NCBI GenBank assembly: GCA_023249165.1
Contig: JAHFDE010000115.1
Span: 1-7,122, forward strand
Reading direction: 5' to 3'
DNA length: 7,122 nucleotides
DNA from: Candidatus Methylomirabilota bacterium
Lineage (GTDB): Bacteria; Methylomirabilota; Methylomirabilia; Methylomirabilales; CSP1-5
Made by a program: the position numbers and the translations under genes. This document shows, piece after piece, positions 1 through 5,484 of this stretch; position 1 is the stretch's first letter, and each line of letters starts with the position of its first letter. The notes beneath the pieces were generated by a model. It saw only the letters and a list, made by a program, of their open reading frames with translations, was not told the DNA's origin and made no database searches.

Positions 1-238
1 TCTGCTGCAGGCGCGCCCGCAACAGCTCGAACTCCCGCGGCACCTGCTCGAGCCGGCGCCGGACCTGGTACAGCTCCTCCTCGAGCCCCTTGACCTGGGC
101 CTGGAGGGCGTCGATCTCGGGGGCGGATTTTTCGGCGCCCCTGGCAGGAGGACCCTCGCTCTTGGACAATTGACCCGAGATGCGCCTCATGGTTTTTTGG
201 AGGGAATCGAGTTTAGAGGTCTTGTCTGGATCGCTCAT
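1..238 (-). CDS. N-terminal fragment of a coiled-coil protein, possibly an ARC/Mpa-like AAA ATPase (runs off left edge)
   Basis: This is the first 79 codons of a gene whose remainder lies left of the window. The product begins MSDPDKTSKLDSL. Residues 1-39 are polar and probably disordered. From about residue 40 a heptad-like pattern starts (EIDALQAQVKGLEEELYQVR, then RRLEQVPREFELLRARLQQ), rich in Leu, Glu, Arg and Gln, as expected for a coiled coil. Proteasome-associated ATPases of the ARC/Mpa family have such an N-terminal coiled coil, and the C-terminus of one lies on the same strand at the right edge, so a paralogous ATPase is possible. No AAA motif is visible, so the family stays open. 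The chosen ATG is 236-238. Its ribosome site is poor (GGGAG about 11 nt upstream). An in-frame ATG 18 codons further upstream (290-292) is an alternative. Confidence 0.6.
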   Translation of the reverse strand, partial: MSDPDKTSKLDSLQKTMRRISGQLSKSEGPPARGAEKSAPEIDALQAQVKGLEEELYQVRRRLEQVPREFELLRARLQQ

Positions 239-337
239 GATCCGCGCTGCTCCCGCCCCGTCACCATGGACCCGCAGCCCACGAAGCCCCATCAGAAGCG
301 GCTCCGTGTGTCTGACGGGTCGTATACCATGCACGGT

Positions 338-350
338 GTTAAATTTTAAC
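338..350. promoter_or_regulatory. Palindrome near predicted start of leftward transcription, candidate operator
   Basis: GTTAAA-T-TTTAAC is a perfect 6-bp inverted repeat around one central base. It lies 6 bp downstream (leftward) of the predicted -10 box of the leftward promoter, so it would overlap the transcription start. A repressor bound there would block the left gene. The palindrome is read directly from the sequence; the regulatory role is inferred from position only. AT-rich palindromes of this size can also arise by chance. Confidence 0.35.
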
Positions 351-356
351 CCCCCT

Positions 357-384
357 ATATTATTCAAGTGCGAAGGGGTGTCAA
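357..384 (-). promoter_or_regulatory. Sigma-70-like promoter for the leftward coiled-coil gene
   Basis: On the minus strand a perfect TTGACA -35 box (379-384) is followed after 16 bp by TAATAT (357-362). Read as AATATA at 356-361, the spacing becomes 17 bp. Transcription would start near 350, giving a leader of about 110 nt before the ATG at 236-238. The -35 box is exact and the surrounding AT content fits a housekeeping promoter. The -10 box is only a partial match to TATAAT. Confidence 0.55.
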
Positions 385-445
385 GCACTTTTTGTCCGGA
401 TGTGAAAGACCGCAAACCAGCCACCGAGGCCTCCCGACACACTCT

Positions 446-456
446 TGTCCTGGACA
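446..456. promoter_or_regulatory. Palindrome TGTCC-T-GGACA, candidate enhancer-binding-protein site
   Basis: A perfect 5-bp inverted repeat around one base lies about 95-105 bp upstream of the start predicted for the sigma-54 promoter. Activators of sigma-54 polymerase usually bind at about this distance. A related imperfect copy, TGTCC-GGA, lies at 393-400, roughly 53 bp further upstream, close to five helical turns. Both sequences are seen directly; their role as activator sites is inferred. Confidence 0.35.
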
Positions 457-524
457 TCTCGCACGCCCCTCGGTCACCGGGCCGACGGAGGCCGAGCAGG
501 GGGCCGGCCTGGAGTCAACTTTCG

Positions 525-540
525 TGGCACAGCAGTTGCA
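525..540 (+). promoter_or_regulatory. Sigma-54 (RpoN) -24/-12 promoter of the 2-oxoacid dehydrogenase operon
   Basis: TGGCAC (525-530), five bases, then TTGCA (536-540) matches the RpoN consensus TGGCAC-N5-TTGCW exactly. The invariant GG and GC dinucleotides are 10 bp apart, as required. Transcription would start near 551, leaving a leader of about 38 nt before the E1 alpha start at 589. Sigma-54 control is well known for acetoin dehydrogenase (aco) and branched-chain 2-oxoacid dehydrogenase (bkd) operons, for example through AcoR and BkdR in Bacillus, which suits the genes downstream. It implies an AAA+ enhancer-binding activator encoded elsewhere. Confidence 0.8.
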
Positions 541-588
541 ATTTCCTCCGTTGTGTGGAATCATGGTCGGAACGCGGGGGGTCCTGCC

Positions 589-1548
589 GTGAGCGTGGGG
601 ACCGAGGATCTGCTGAAGTTCTATTATTACCTCCTCTTGACCCGGGGCCTCGAGGACCGGGTCATTAAACTATACCGCCAGGGAAGGATCCTCGGGGGCT
701 GCTATGTCGGCAGCGGGGAAGAGGCGATCTCCGTCGGAAGCGCGTGTGCGCTGGAGCCCCGGGACGTCATTGCCCCAACCCACCGAGACCTCGGCGCCCA
801 CCTCGTCAAGGGGGTGCAGCCGAAGGAATACATGGCCCAGTACCTCGGGCGACGCACGGGACTCACGCGAGGCAAGGACGGCAATGTCCACTTCGGTGAC
901 CTCAGTCGCCACATCATCGGCTTCATCAGCCCGATGGCCGATGGGATCCCCGTGGCCGCAGGCGCGGCGCTGGCCTTTAAGATTCGACGGGAGCCGCGCA
1001 TCGCCGTCGCGTATTGTGGCGACGGGGCCTCGAGCCGCGGCGATTTCCACGAGGGACTCAACCTGGCCGCCGTCCTGACTCTCCCCATCGTCTTCATCTG
1101 CCATAATAATCAATACGCCTACTCCGTCCCCCTCTCCCGACAGATGGCGGTCCCGCATGTCGCCGATCGGGCCAAGGCCTACGGCTTTCCCACACGGATC
1201 ATCGACGGCAACGATGTCCTGGCCGTCTACGAGGCGACCACGGAGGCCGCCGCGCGAGCGCGAAGTGGCGGCGGGCCGACCTTCATCGAGTGTAAGACCA
1301 TGCGTATGCGCGGCCATGCGGAACATGATGATGCCTCCTACGTGCCTCGGGAACTCCTCGAGGAGTGGCGCCGTAAAGATCCTATCCAGCGTTTCGAGAG
1401 GACCCTTCGCGAGCGCGAGGTGCCGGAAGCATCCATGAGGGCGGTTCAGGTCCGGGTGCTCAAGGAGATCGAAGACGCGGTCGATTTTGCGGAGAAGAGT
1501 CCCCTACCCGATGCGCATGAGGCCCTCGAGGGGGTCTTTGCTACTTGA
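589..1548 (+). CDS. 2-oxoacid dehydrogenase E1 component, alpha subunit (thiamine-diphosphate-dependent)
   Basis: With E1 beta this forms the decarboxylase of a pyruvate / branched-chain 2-oxoacid / acetoin dehydrogenase complex. It decarboxylates the substrate on thiamine diphosphate and transfers the acyl group to E2 lipoamide in the cytoplasm. The 319-residue length is typical. The cofactor motif runs from G144-D145-G146 (GDGASSRGDFHEGLN) to N173-N174. The loop MRMRGHAEHDDASYVP (RGH at 241-243) matches the conserved phosphorylation-loop region of E1 alpha. HRDLGAHLVKG and GKDGNVHFGD are also family-typical. The GTG at 589 is chosen because a GGGGGG tract lies about 7 nt upstream and homology begins right after it (TEDLLKFYYYLLLTRGLEDR). 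The longer frame from 445 would begin upstream of the sigma-54 promoter and adds unrelated residues. Substrate specificity cannot be fixed: GDFHEGLNLAAV and DASYVPRELLEEW lean toward the pyruvate/branched-chain type rather than classic AcoA. Confidence 0.93.
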   Translation: MSVGTEDLLKFYYYLLLTRGLEDRVIKLYRQGRILGGCYVGSGEEAISVGSACALEPRDVIAPTHRDLGAHLVKGVQPKEYMAQYLGRRTGLTRGKDGNVHFGDLSRHIIGFISPMADGIPVAAGAALAFKIRREPRIAVAYCGDGASSRGDFHEGLNLAAVLTLPIVFICHNNQYAYSVPLSRQMAVPHVADRAKAYGFPTRIIDGNDVLAVYEATTEAAARARSGGGPTFIECKTMRMRGHAEHDDASYVPRELLEEWRRKDPIQRFERTLREREVPEASMRAVQVRVLKEIEDAVDFAEKSPLPDAHEALEGVFAT

Positions 1549-1637
1549 GGGGCCATCCACGCTCAACAGCCTGCCTGCCCGCCCCTCCCCCGGGAGGAGA
1601 CCGATCGCTGCCGACTGACAGCCGAGGGTTGACGAGG

Positions 1638-2612
1638 ATGGAAGAGATCACATACCTCGAGGCGATCCGCCAGGCCCTGTGGGAGGAGATGGACCAGGAT
1701 GAGCGGGTCTTCCTCCTGGGGGAGGACATCGGCGCGTACGGGGGGGCCTTCAAGATCACCAAAGGCTTCCTCGAAAAGTTCGGCGAAGAGCGCGTCATCG
1801 ACACGCCTCTAGCGGAGTCGGGGTTTGTCGGCGCGGCCATCGGCGCGGCCCTGGTAGGGATGCGCCCCGTGGTGGAGATGCAATTCGCCGACTTCATCTC
1901 CTGTGCGTTCGACCAGATTGTCAATATGGCCGCCAAGCATCACTACCGACTGAGAGAGCCTGTCCCGATGGTCATCCGCGCCCCGTACGGCGGTCGGCTG
2001 CATGCGGGCCCCTTCCACTCCCAATGCCCCGAGGCCTGGTTCGTCCACTCTCCTGGCCTCAAGGTTGTCGCGCCGTCCACCCCATATGACGCCAAGGGAC
2101 TGCTGAAGGCGAGCATCCGAGATCCCAACCCGGTGATCTACTGTGAGCACAAGTATCTGTACCGCCACGCCAAAGGCGAGGTGCCGTCCGGAGAATACGT
2201 GCTCCCCTTGGGGGAGGCGGATGTCAAGCGGCAGGGGAGCGATATCACTCTGATCACCTACGGGGCGATGGTGCAGCAGGGGCTGGAGGCGGCTGACCAG
2301 ATGAGCGCGCAGGGGATCGAGGTCGAGCTGGTCGACCTCCGGACCCTGTACCCCTTGGATACCGAGACGATTCTCGCTTCGGTGAAAAAGACCGGCAAGA
2401 CCCTGATCGTCCATGAGGCACCCCAGGTGTGCGGGATCGGGGCAGAGATCGCTGCCGTCATTGCCCAAGAGGCTTTTCGCCACCTGGACGCGCCCGTCAT
2501 GCGACTCACCGCCCCTCATACCCCGGTGCCCTTCAGTTCCCCACTCGAGGACTTCTACCTCCCCAATGCCGCGAAGATCGCCTCCAAACTGAAAGACCTC
2601 GCCTCCTACTAG
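1638..2612 (+). CDS. 2-oxoacid dehydrogenase E1 component, beta subunit
   Basis: This is the partner of E1 alpha in the heterotetrameric thiamine-diphosphate decarboxylase. The 324-residue length is normal. The N-terminal pyrimidine-binding domain has LGEDIGAYGG and DTPLAESGFVG. E60 in the latter should be the glutamate that activates the cofactor. Further family motifs are HSQCPEAWFVHSPGLKVVAP, STPYDAKGLL, EHKYLYR and, in the C-terminal transketolase-like domain, LITYGAMVQQGLEAA and VDLRTLYPLD. The ATG at 1638 is chosen because homology starts at once (MEEITYLEAIRQAL). A GAGGG lies about 9 nt upstream and another GAGG directly abuts the ATG. The 89-bp gap after E1 alpha contains a small GC hairpin (CCTCC/GGAGG, 1584-1597). 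An in-frame TTG overlapping the E1 alpha stop would add 31 residues of non-conserved sequence and is not favoured. The stop codon's last base is the first base of the 9-nt repeat tract that follows. Confidence 0.94.
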   Translation: MEEITYLEAIRQALWEEMDQDERVFLLGEDIGAYGGAFKITKGFLEKFGEERVIDTPLAESGFVGAAIGAALVGMRPVVEMQFADFISCAFDQIVNMAAKHHYRLREPVPMVIRAPYGGRLHAGPFHSQCPEAWFVHSPGLKVVAPSTPYDAKGLLKASIRDPNPVIYCEHKYLYRHAKGEVPSGEYVLPLGEADVKRQGSDITLITYGAMVQQGLEAADQMSAQGIEVELVDLRTLYPLDTETILASVKKTGKTLIVHEAPQVCGIGAEIAAVIAQEAFRHLDAPVMRLTAPHTPVPFSSPLEDFYLPNAAKIASKLKDLASY

Positions 2613-2650
2613 GGTTTGTTGAGTTTATTGGGTTTATTGGGTTAATAGGG
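2612..2650 (+). repeat. Tandem 9-nt repeats, left arm (GGGTTTATT-type units)
   Basis: Four 9-nt units lie head to tail from the final base of the E1 beta stop: GGGTTTGTT, GAGTTTATT, GGGTTTATT and GGGTTAATA, then GGG. The same family recurs in opposite orientation at 2735-2788. The segment TGGGTTAATAGGG (2638-2650) is a perfect 13-bp inverted match to 2768-2780, and GGGTTTGTTG (2612-2621) matches 2734-2743 over 10 bp. The AT-rich composition contrasts with the GC-rich neighbourhood. Confidence 0.8.
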
Positions 2651-2734
2651 CTTATGTGATCGCATGAATGTGAGAATGCTAAGGGCGCGGTAGGCCGGGC
2701 GCGCACCGACCGACTCCATGAACGCGATGGATCC

Positions 2735-2788
2735 AACAAACCCGATGAACTCAATGAACCCTATGGACCCTATTAACCCAATGAACCT
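2735..2788 (+). repeat. Tandem 9-nt repeats, right arm (AATGAACCC-type units) entering the E2 reading frame
   Basis: Six 9-nt units in register are AACAAACCC, GATGAACTC, AATGAACCC, TATGGACCC, TATTAACCC and AATGAACCT. They are reverse-complement relatives of the units at 2612-2650. Because the unit is three codons long, the E2 frame reads through it without a stop, as a tripeptide tract of the type Met/Ile/Thr-Asn/Asp-Pro/Ser. The repeat also supplies several in-frame ATG codons (2745, 2754, 2763 and 2781; 2718 and 2727 lie just upstream). Confidence 0.8.
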
Positions 2789-3947
2789 AATTGAGGTGGT
2801 GATGCCGCAGATGGGGCAGAGCGTGGCCGAGGGGACCGTCCTCCAGTGGTTCAAGCAGGAAGGAGCGCGTGTCGAAAAAGACGAAGCCCTCCTCACCATC
2901 AACACCGATAAGATCGACGTCGAGATCCCGTCACCGGGAGCCGGGACCCTCTCCCGCATCCTCGTGCGGGCCGGCGAGACGGTGCCGATAGGAACGCCAC
3001 TGGCGACGATTGAAGGCCCGGAACCGGATCGACCGCTCGCCGGGACCACCCCATCGGCATTCACGCTGGAGACAGTGCGCTCCCCCGAGGAGACAGCCCA
3101 TTTTTATTCACCCGCCGTCCTCGAACTCGCAGAGCGGCAGGGCCTGACAGCTTCAGAGGTTCACAAGATCCGGGGGACAGGCCAGGGCGGCCGCGTGACG
3201 AAGCAGGACATCCTAGCCTATCTCGCAGCGCGGGGGGCGGGCACCGCCTCGAGCGGGGATGAGGACGTCGTCCCCTTCACGCCGATGCGGCGCGCCATCG
3301 CCGAGCACATGGTGCGGAGCAAACAGACCGCCGCCCACGCCACCGCGATCCTCGAGGTGGACATGACCACCATCGTAGAGTTCCGGGAGCGGGAAAAAGC
3401 GGCCTTCGCGGAGCGGTGGGGCTCGCCCCTGACCTTCCTCCCCTTCATCATCCAGGCCACGGTGCGGGCCCTCGCGAAGCACCCGTGGCTCAACGCCTGG
3501 GTCGAGCACGACCGCATCGTGCTCAAGCGCGAGATCAATATTGGGATCGCCGTCGCGCTTCCGGAGGGTCTCATCGTCCCGGTCCTCAAAGGGACAGAGG
3601 GCCTCACTCTCGCGGAGATCGCCCGGCAGGCCGACGACCTGGCCCGCCGCGCCCGCGAGAAGCGGCTCACACCGATCGAGGTACAGGGGGGGACCTTTAC
3701 GGTGAATAACCTGGGGGTTTCCGGCATCCTCCTGGCCACCCCGATTCTCGTGCAGCCCCAGGCGGGCATCCTCGGGATCGGAGCCGTGACCAAGCGGCCG
3801 ATCGTGGTCGACGACCATGTCGTCATCCGGTCGCTGGCCTATCTCTGTCTCTCGTTCGACCACCGGGTCATCGACGGCGCTATGGCGGGCCAGTTCTTGC
3901 AGGAGCTGAAGACCGGACTGGAAGGGTTCGATCCTACCCAACAATAG
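2781..3947 (+). CDS. 2-oxoacid dehydrogenase E2 component, dihydrolipoyl acyltransferase
   Basis: This is the core of the dehydrogenase complex. It carries the swinging lipoyl arm and transfers the acyl group to CoA. Domains from M(2781), 388 residues: one lipoyl domain (about 3-77, lipoylated Lys44 in NTDKIDVEIPSP), a peripheral-subunit-binding domain (about 108-148, YSPAVLELAERQGL to GGRVTKQDILAYL), and a catalytic domain (about 160-388). The active site is in SFDHRVIDGAMAGQFL (His361, Asp365). GTFTVNNLGVSG and TPILVQPQAGILGIG are also conserved. The start is uncertain. ATG 2781 (MNLIEVVMPQMGQ) matches the usual family start. In-frame ATGs at 2718, 2727, 2745, 2754 and 2763 would add up to 21 residues of Asn-Pro-Met tract encoded by the repeat. 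None has a clear ribosome site. A single lipoyl domain is common in bacterial branched-chain or acetoin-type E2. No E3 gene follows. Confidence 0.93.
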   Translation: MNLIEVVMPQMGQSVAEGTVLQWFKQEGARVEKDEALLTINTDKIDVEIPSPGAGTLSRILVRAGETVPIGTPLATIEGPEPDRPLAGTTPSAFTLETVRSPEETAHFYSPAVLELAERQGLTASEVHKIRGTGQGGRVTKQDILAYLAARGAGTASSGDEDVVPFTPMRRAIAEHMVRSKQTAAHATAILEVDMTTIVEFREREKAAFAERWGSPLTFLPFIIQATVRALAKHPWLNAWVEHDRIVLKREINIGIAVALPEGLIVPVLKGTEGLTLAEIARQADDLARRAREKRLTPIEVQGGTFTVNNLGVSGILLATPILVQPQAGILGIGAVTKRPIVVDDHVVIRSLAYLCLSFDHRVIDGAMAGQFLQELKTGLEGFDPTQQ

Positions 3948-3951
3948 CAAA

Positions 3952-3971
3952 GGGCGGGAGATCTCCCGCCC
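3952..3971. terminator. Perfect 20-nt palindrome between convergent operons, probable bidirectional terminator
   Basis: GGGCGGGAGATCTCCCGCCC is fully self-complementary. As RNA it folds into an 8-bp GC-rich stem with a GATC loop. It begins 4 nt after the E2 stop and lies about 40 nt beyond the stop of the convergent zinc-ribbon gene. There is no strong U tract: on the minus strand it is followed by only TTT, on the plus strand by TGGTT. Position and symmetry favour a shared terminator, but efficiency is uncertain. Confidence 0.6.
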
Positions 3972-4012
3972 TGGTTCCCTCACCCGGACACGCCGGGTCA
4001 GTTACACGTCCC

Positions 4013-4210
4013 TCAGCCGCTCGGAGCACAACCGCAGCCTGCTCCCATCGAGCCGGAAAAGCCTGCAGCGGTCCTCGTACTGAAGGCAGAGAATTGCTTC
4101 GCCACATCGGGGCTCTGGCACGTAGGACAGCTCACGGCTGCCTCTCGGCCCATCACCAGCTTCTCAAAGAGGGCCCCGCAATCCTGACAGACATACTCAA
4201 AGATCGGCAT
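4013..4210 (-). CDS. FmdB-family small zinc-ribbon protein
   Basis: This 65-residue protein starts MPIFEYVCQDCGALFE, the typical opening of the FmdB/regulatory zinc-ribbon family. Cys8, Cys11, Cys28 and Cys31 form two CxxC knuckles that should bind one zinc ion. The C-terminal third is Gly/Ser/Ala-rich and holds two further cysteines (Cys59, Cys61 in GAGCGCAPSG), a tail seen in many members. The family is named after a putative regulator of formamidase; its molecular role is generally unknown. A strong ribosome site, GGGAGGGG, lies about 3 nt before the ATG. It sits 15 bp behind the molybdopterin gene, so it is the last gene of the minus-strand operon, closed by the palindrome at 3952-3971. 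Confidence 0.9.
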   Translation of the reverse strand: MPIFEYVCQDCGALFEKLVMGREAAVSCPTCQSPDVAKQFSAFSTRTAAGFSGSMGAGCGCAPSG

Positions 4211-4225
4211 GTCCCCTCCCGCTGA

Positions 4226-4732
4226 TTACCGATGGATTTCCCTGACGAGGTGCTTCAGTTCGGGGAGGATCAGCCGCTCGAGGGCCAGCTGCACGGCCTT
4301 GATGGAGCCGGGAAGACAGAAGATGAGGGTCTGCCGAGAGATCCCACCCATGGCCCGACTCATGAAGGCGGCCGCCCCCACCTCCTGGAAGCTCAGATGA
4401 CGGAAGAGCTCGCCAAAGCCACCGAGATTTTTGTCGAGGAGGGGGGTCACCGCTTCGATGGTGAGATCCCGGCGGCCGAGCCCGGTCCCTCCTGTGGTGA
4501 GGATACACCCCACCTTGCCCTCCACCAGGTCCATGACCTCCTGTTGAATGGCGCCCAGGTCATTCTTCAACAACCGGTACCTGACCAGCCGATGCCCATC
4601 CTTCTCCATGCGATCCCGGATATACTTCCCCGACTCATCCCCGGCCTCATCTCGACTGTCGCTGACAGTGATCACAGCGAAGGAGATCTGTCTGATCCCT
4701 TCAGCGGCTTGCCTGTGCTCTTCGACACCCAT
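4226..4732 (-). CDS. MoaB/Mog-type molybdopterin adenylyltransferase
   Basis: The product, 168 residues, belongs to the MoaB/MogA family, which adenylylates molybdopterin to prepare it for metal insertion in molybdenum (or tungsten) cofactor synthesis. Visible motifs: AVITVSDSRDEAGDESG near residues 19-35, TTGGTGLGRRDLTIEA (79-94, with conserved Asp89 and Glu93), GFGELFRHLSFQEVGAAAFMSRAMGG (105-130), and LPGS (140-143). The GELFR..S...G.AA..SRA.GG pattern and single-domain length resemble MoaB more than the MoeA/CinA multidomain relatives. The usual Pro after DVT is Ile here (DLTIEA), a small departure. A weak ribosome site (GGGAA) precedes the ATG. It sits 23 bp after the hydrolase gene and 15 bp before the zinc-ribbon gene, so it is likely cotranscribed with both. 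Confidence 0.92.
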   Translation of the reverse strand: MGVEEHRQAAEGIRQISFAVITVSDSRDEAGDESGKYIRDRMEKDGHRLVRYRLLKNDLGAIQQEVMDLVEGKVGCILTTGGTGLGRRDLTIEAVTPLLDKNLGGFGELFRHLSFQEVGAAAFMSRAMGGISRQTLIFCLPGSIKAVQLALERLILPELKHLVREIHR

Positions 4733-4755
4733 GAGATTTCCCGGAAATCAGTGCT

Positions 4756-5412
4756 TCACGCGTCAGAGAGGAGCAGGGGCATCCCTCCACGACCAGTCAA
4801 GAACGGATTATGGGCCCGCTCCGCGCCGATCGTGGTCGGAGGCCCATGGCCTGGATAGACCACGGTGTCATCAGGAAGGGAGAGGAGTTTGGTTCGGATA
4901 GAGGCCAGCAGGACCTCAGTCGACCCCCCCGGCAGGTCGGTTCTTCCAATGGAACCAGCGAAGAGGGCGTCCCCGACGAGGACCACCCCTTCCCCGGAGA
5001 GGCAGATCCCTCCGGGGGTATGGCCAGGGGTGTGGAGAACCCGCATGCGCTCTCCCCCCATCACCACCTCATCCCCCTCGTCGAGGAGGCGATCAGGGGG
5101 GGGTGGGGGTGCGACTTGAAATCCAAAGGCGCGTGCCTGCTCGGCCGCCTGTCGCATGATCCCTGCATCCTCCCGGTGAATCAGGACAGGCGCTCCGGTC
5201 TTGGCCTTAAAGAAAGCGTTCCCGCAGACATGGTCAAAGTGGCCGTGGGTGTTGACGATCGCCGAGAGCGCGAGCCCCTCCGCAATGATGACATCGTAGA
5301 TGCCCTCACTCCCGAGGCCTGGATCGATGAGCAACGCCTGCTGGTTCACTTCATCGACGACCAGATACGCATTGGTCTCGAGAGGCCCGATCGTGAAACT
5401 GTGAATTTTCAT
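4756..5412 (-). CDS. Metallo-beta-lactamase-fold hydrolase, glyoxalase-II-like (YcbL type)
   Basis: The 218-residue length is typical of the short glyoxalase-II-like branch (YcbL-like), which lacks the C-terminal substrate domain of classic GloB. Metal ligands are visible in order: THGHFDH (His56, His58, Asp60, His61), HTPGHTPGG (His131), LVGDALF (Asp148) and YPGHGP (His189), so two metal ions should bind. FAGSIGRTDLPGGS and the C-terminal TIGAERAHNPFL are hallmarks of this subgroup. Family members cleave thioesters such as S-lactoylglutathione, but the substrate here cannot be read from sequence. A run APPPPPD at residues 101-107 marks a loop. The start is supported by family alignment (MKIHSFTIGPLETNAYLV) and a GGGCGGGAA stretch upstream. 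The product appears cytoplasmic, with no signal peptide. Confidence 0.9.
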   Translation of the reverse strand: MKIHSFTIGPLETNAYLVVDEVNQQALLIDPGLGSEGIYDVIIAEGLALSAIVNTHGHFDHVCGNAFFKAKTGAPVLIHREDAGIMRQAAEQARAFGFQVAPPPPPDRLLDEGDEVVMGGERMRVLHTPGHTPGGICLSGEGVVLVGDALFAGSIGRTDLPGGSTEVLLASIRTKLLSLPDDTVVYPGHGPPTTIGAERAHNPFLTGRGGMPLLLSDA

Positions 5413-5484
5413 CGGTTCCCGCCCCGAGGCGTGTTCCTGCGGGTGATCAGAGATCCTGATGGAGGGAGCCGTGCTGGCGACGCG

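Larger units (their letters stand above)
239..588. other. Divergent intergenic regulatory region
   Basis: This 350-bp gap separates the leftward coiled-coil gene from the rightward dehydrogenase operon. I see no convincing gene in it: the short open frames lack ribosome sites and recognisable protein features. It has an AT-rich core around 338-366, unlike the GC-rich surroundings. It holds a sigma-70-like promoter pointing left, a sigma-54 promoter pointing right, and several short palindromes, listed separately. Other small palindromes are GAGGCCTC at 426-433 and a 6-bp inverted repeat AGGCCG/CGGCCT at 489-494 and 505-510. Confidence 0.7.

Noticed and set aside
445..588. Upstream extension of E1 alpha by 48 codons
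   Set aside because: It would start about 105 bp upstream of the predicted sigma-54 transcription start, and the added residues do not resemble the family.
180..668. Plus-strand frame (162 codons) spanning the left gene, the intergenic region and the E1 alpha start
   Set aside because: It crosses two promoters, overlaps real genes at both ends and has no recognisable protein features.
670..1326. Open frame (218 codons) on the minus strand opposite E1 alpha
   Set aside because: It is antisense to the thiamine-diphosphate motif region and has no family features.
1809..2519. Open frame (236 codons) on the minus strand opposite E1 beta
   Set aside because: It mirrors the conserved E1 beta sequence and shows no domain or ribosome site.
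2612..2788. CRISPR-like or insertion-sequence interpretation of the repeat region
   Set aside because: Units are only 9 nt, directly adjacent without spacers, and there is no transposase or target-site duplication.
2642..3064. Minus-strand frame encoding an apparent hydrophobic Phe-Ile-Gly repeat
   Set aside because: The FIGLIGSIGFIEF-like stretch is just the 9-nt repeat read on the other strand; it looks like a membrane segment only by composition.
3213..3983. Open frame (256 codons) on the minus strand opposite E2
   Set aside because: It lies opposite the conserved E2 catalytic domain, its composition is biased, and it runs through the terminator-like palindrome; a shadow frame.
5443..5461. 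Small inverted repeat ATCAG/CTGAT between the small protein gene and the hydrolase gene
   Set aside because: The arms are only 5 bp with no T tract; too weak to call a terminator or operator.
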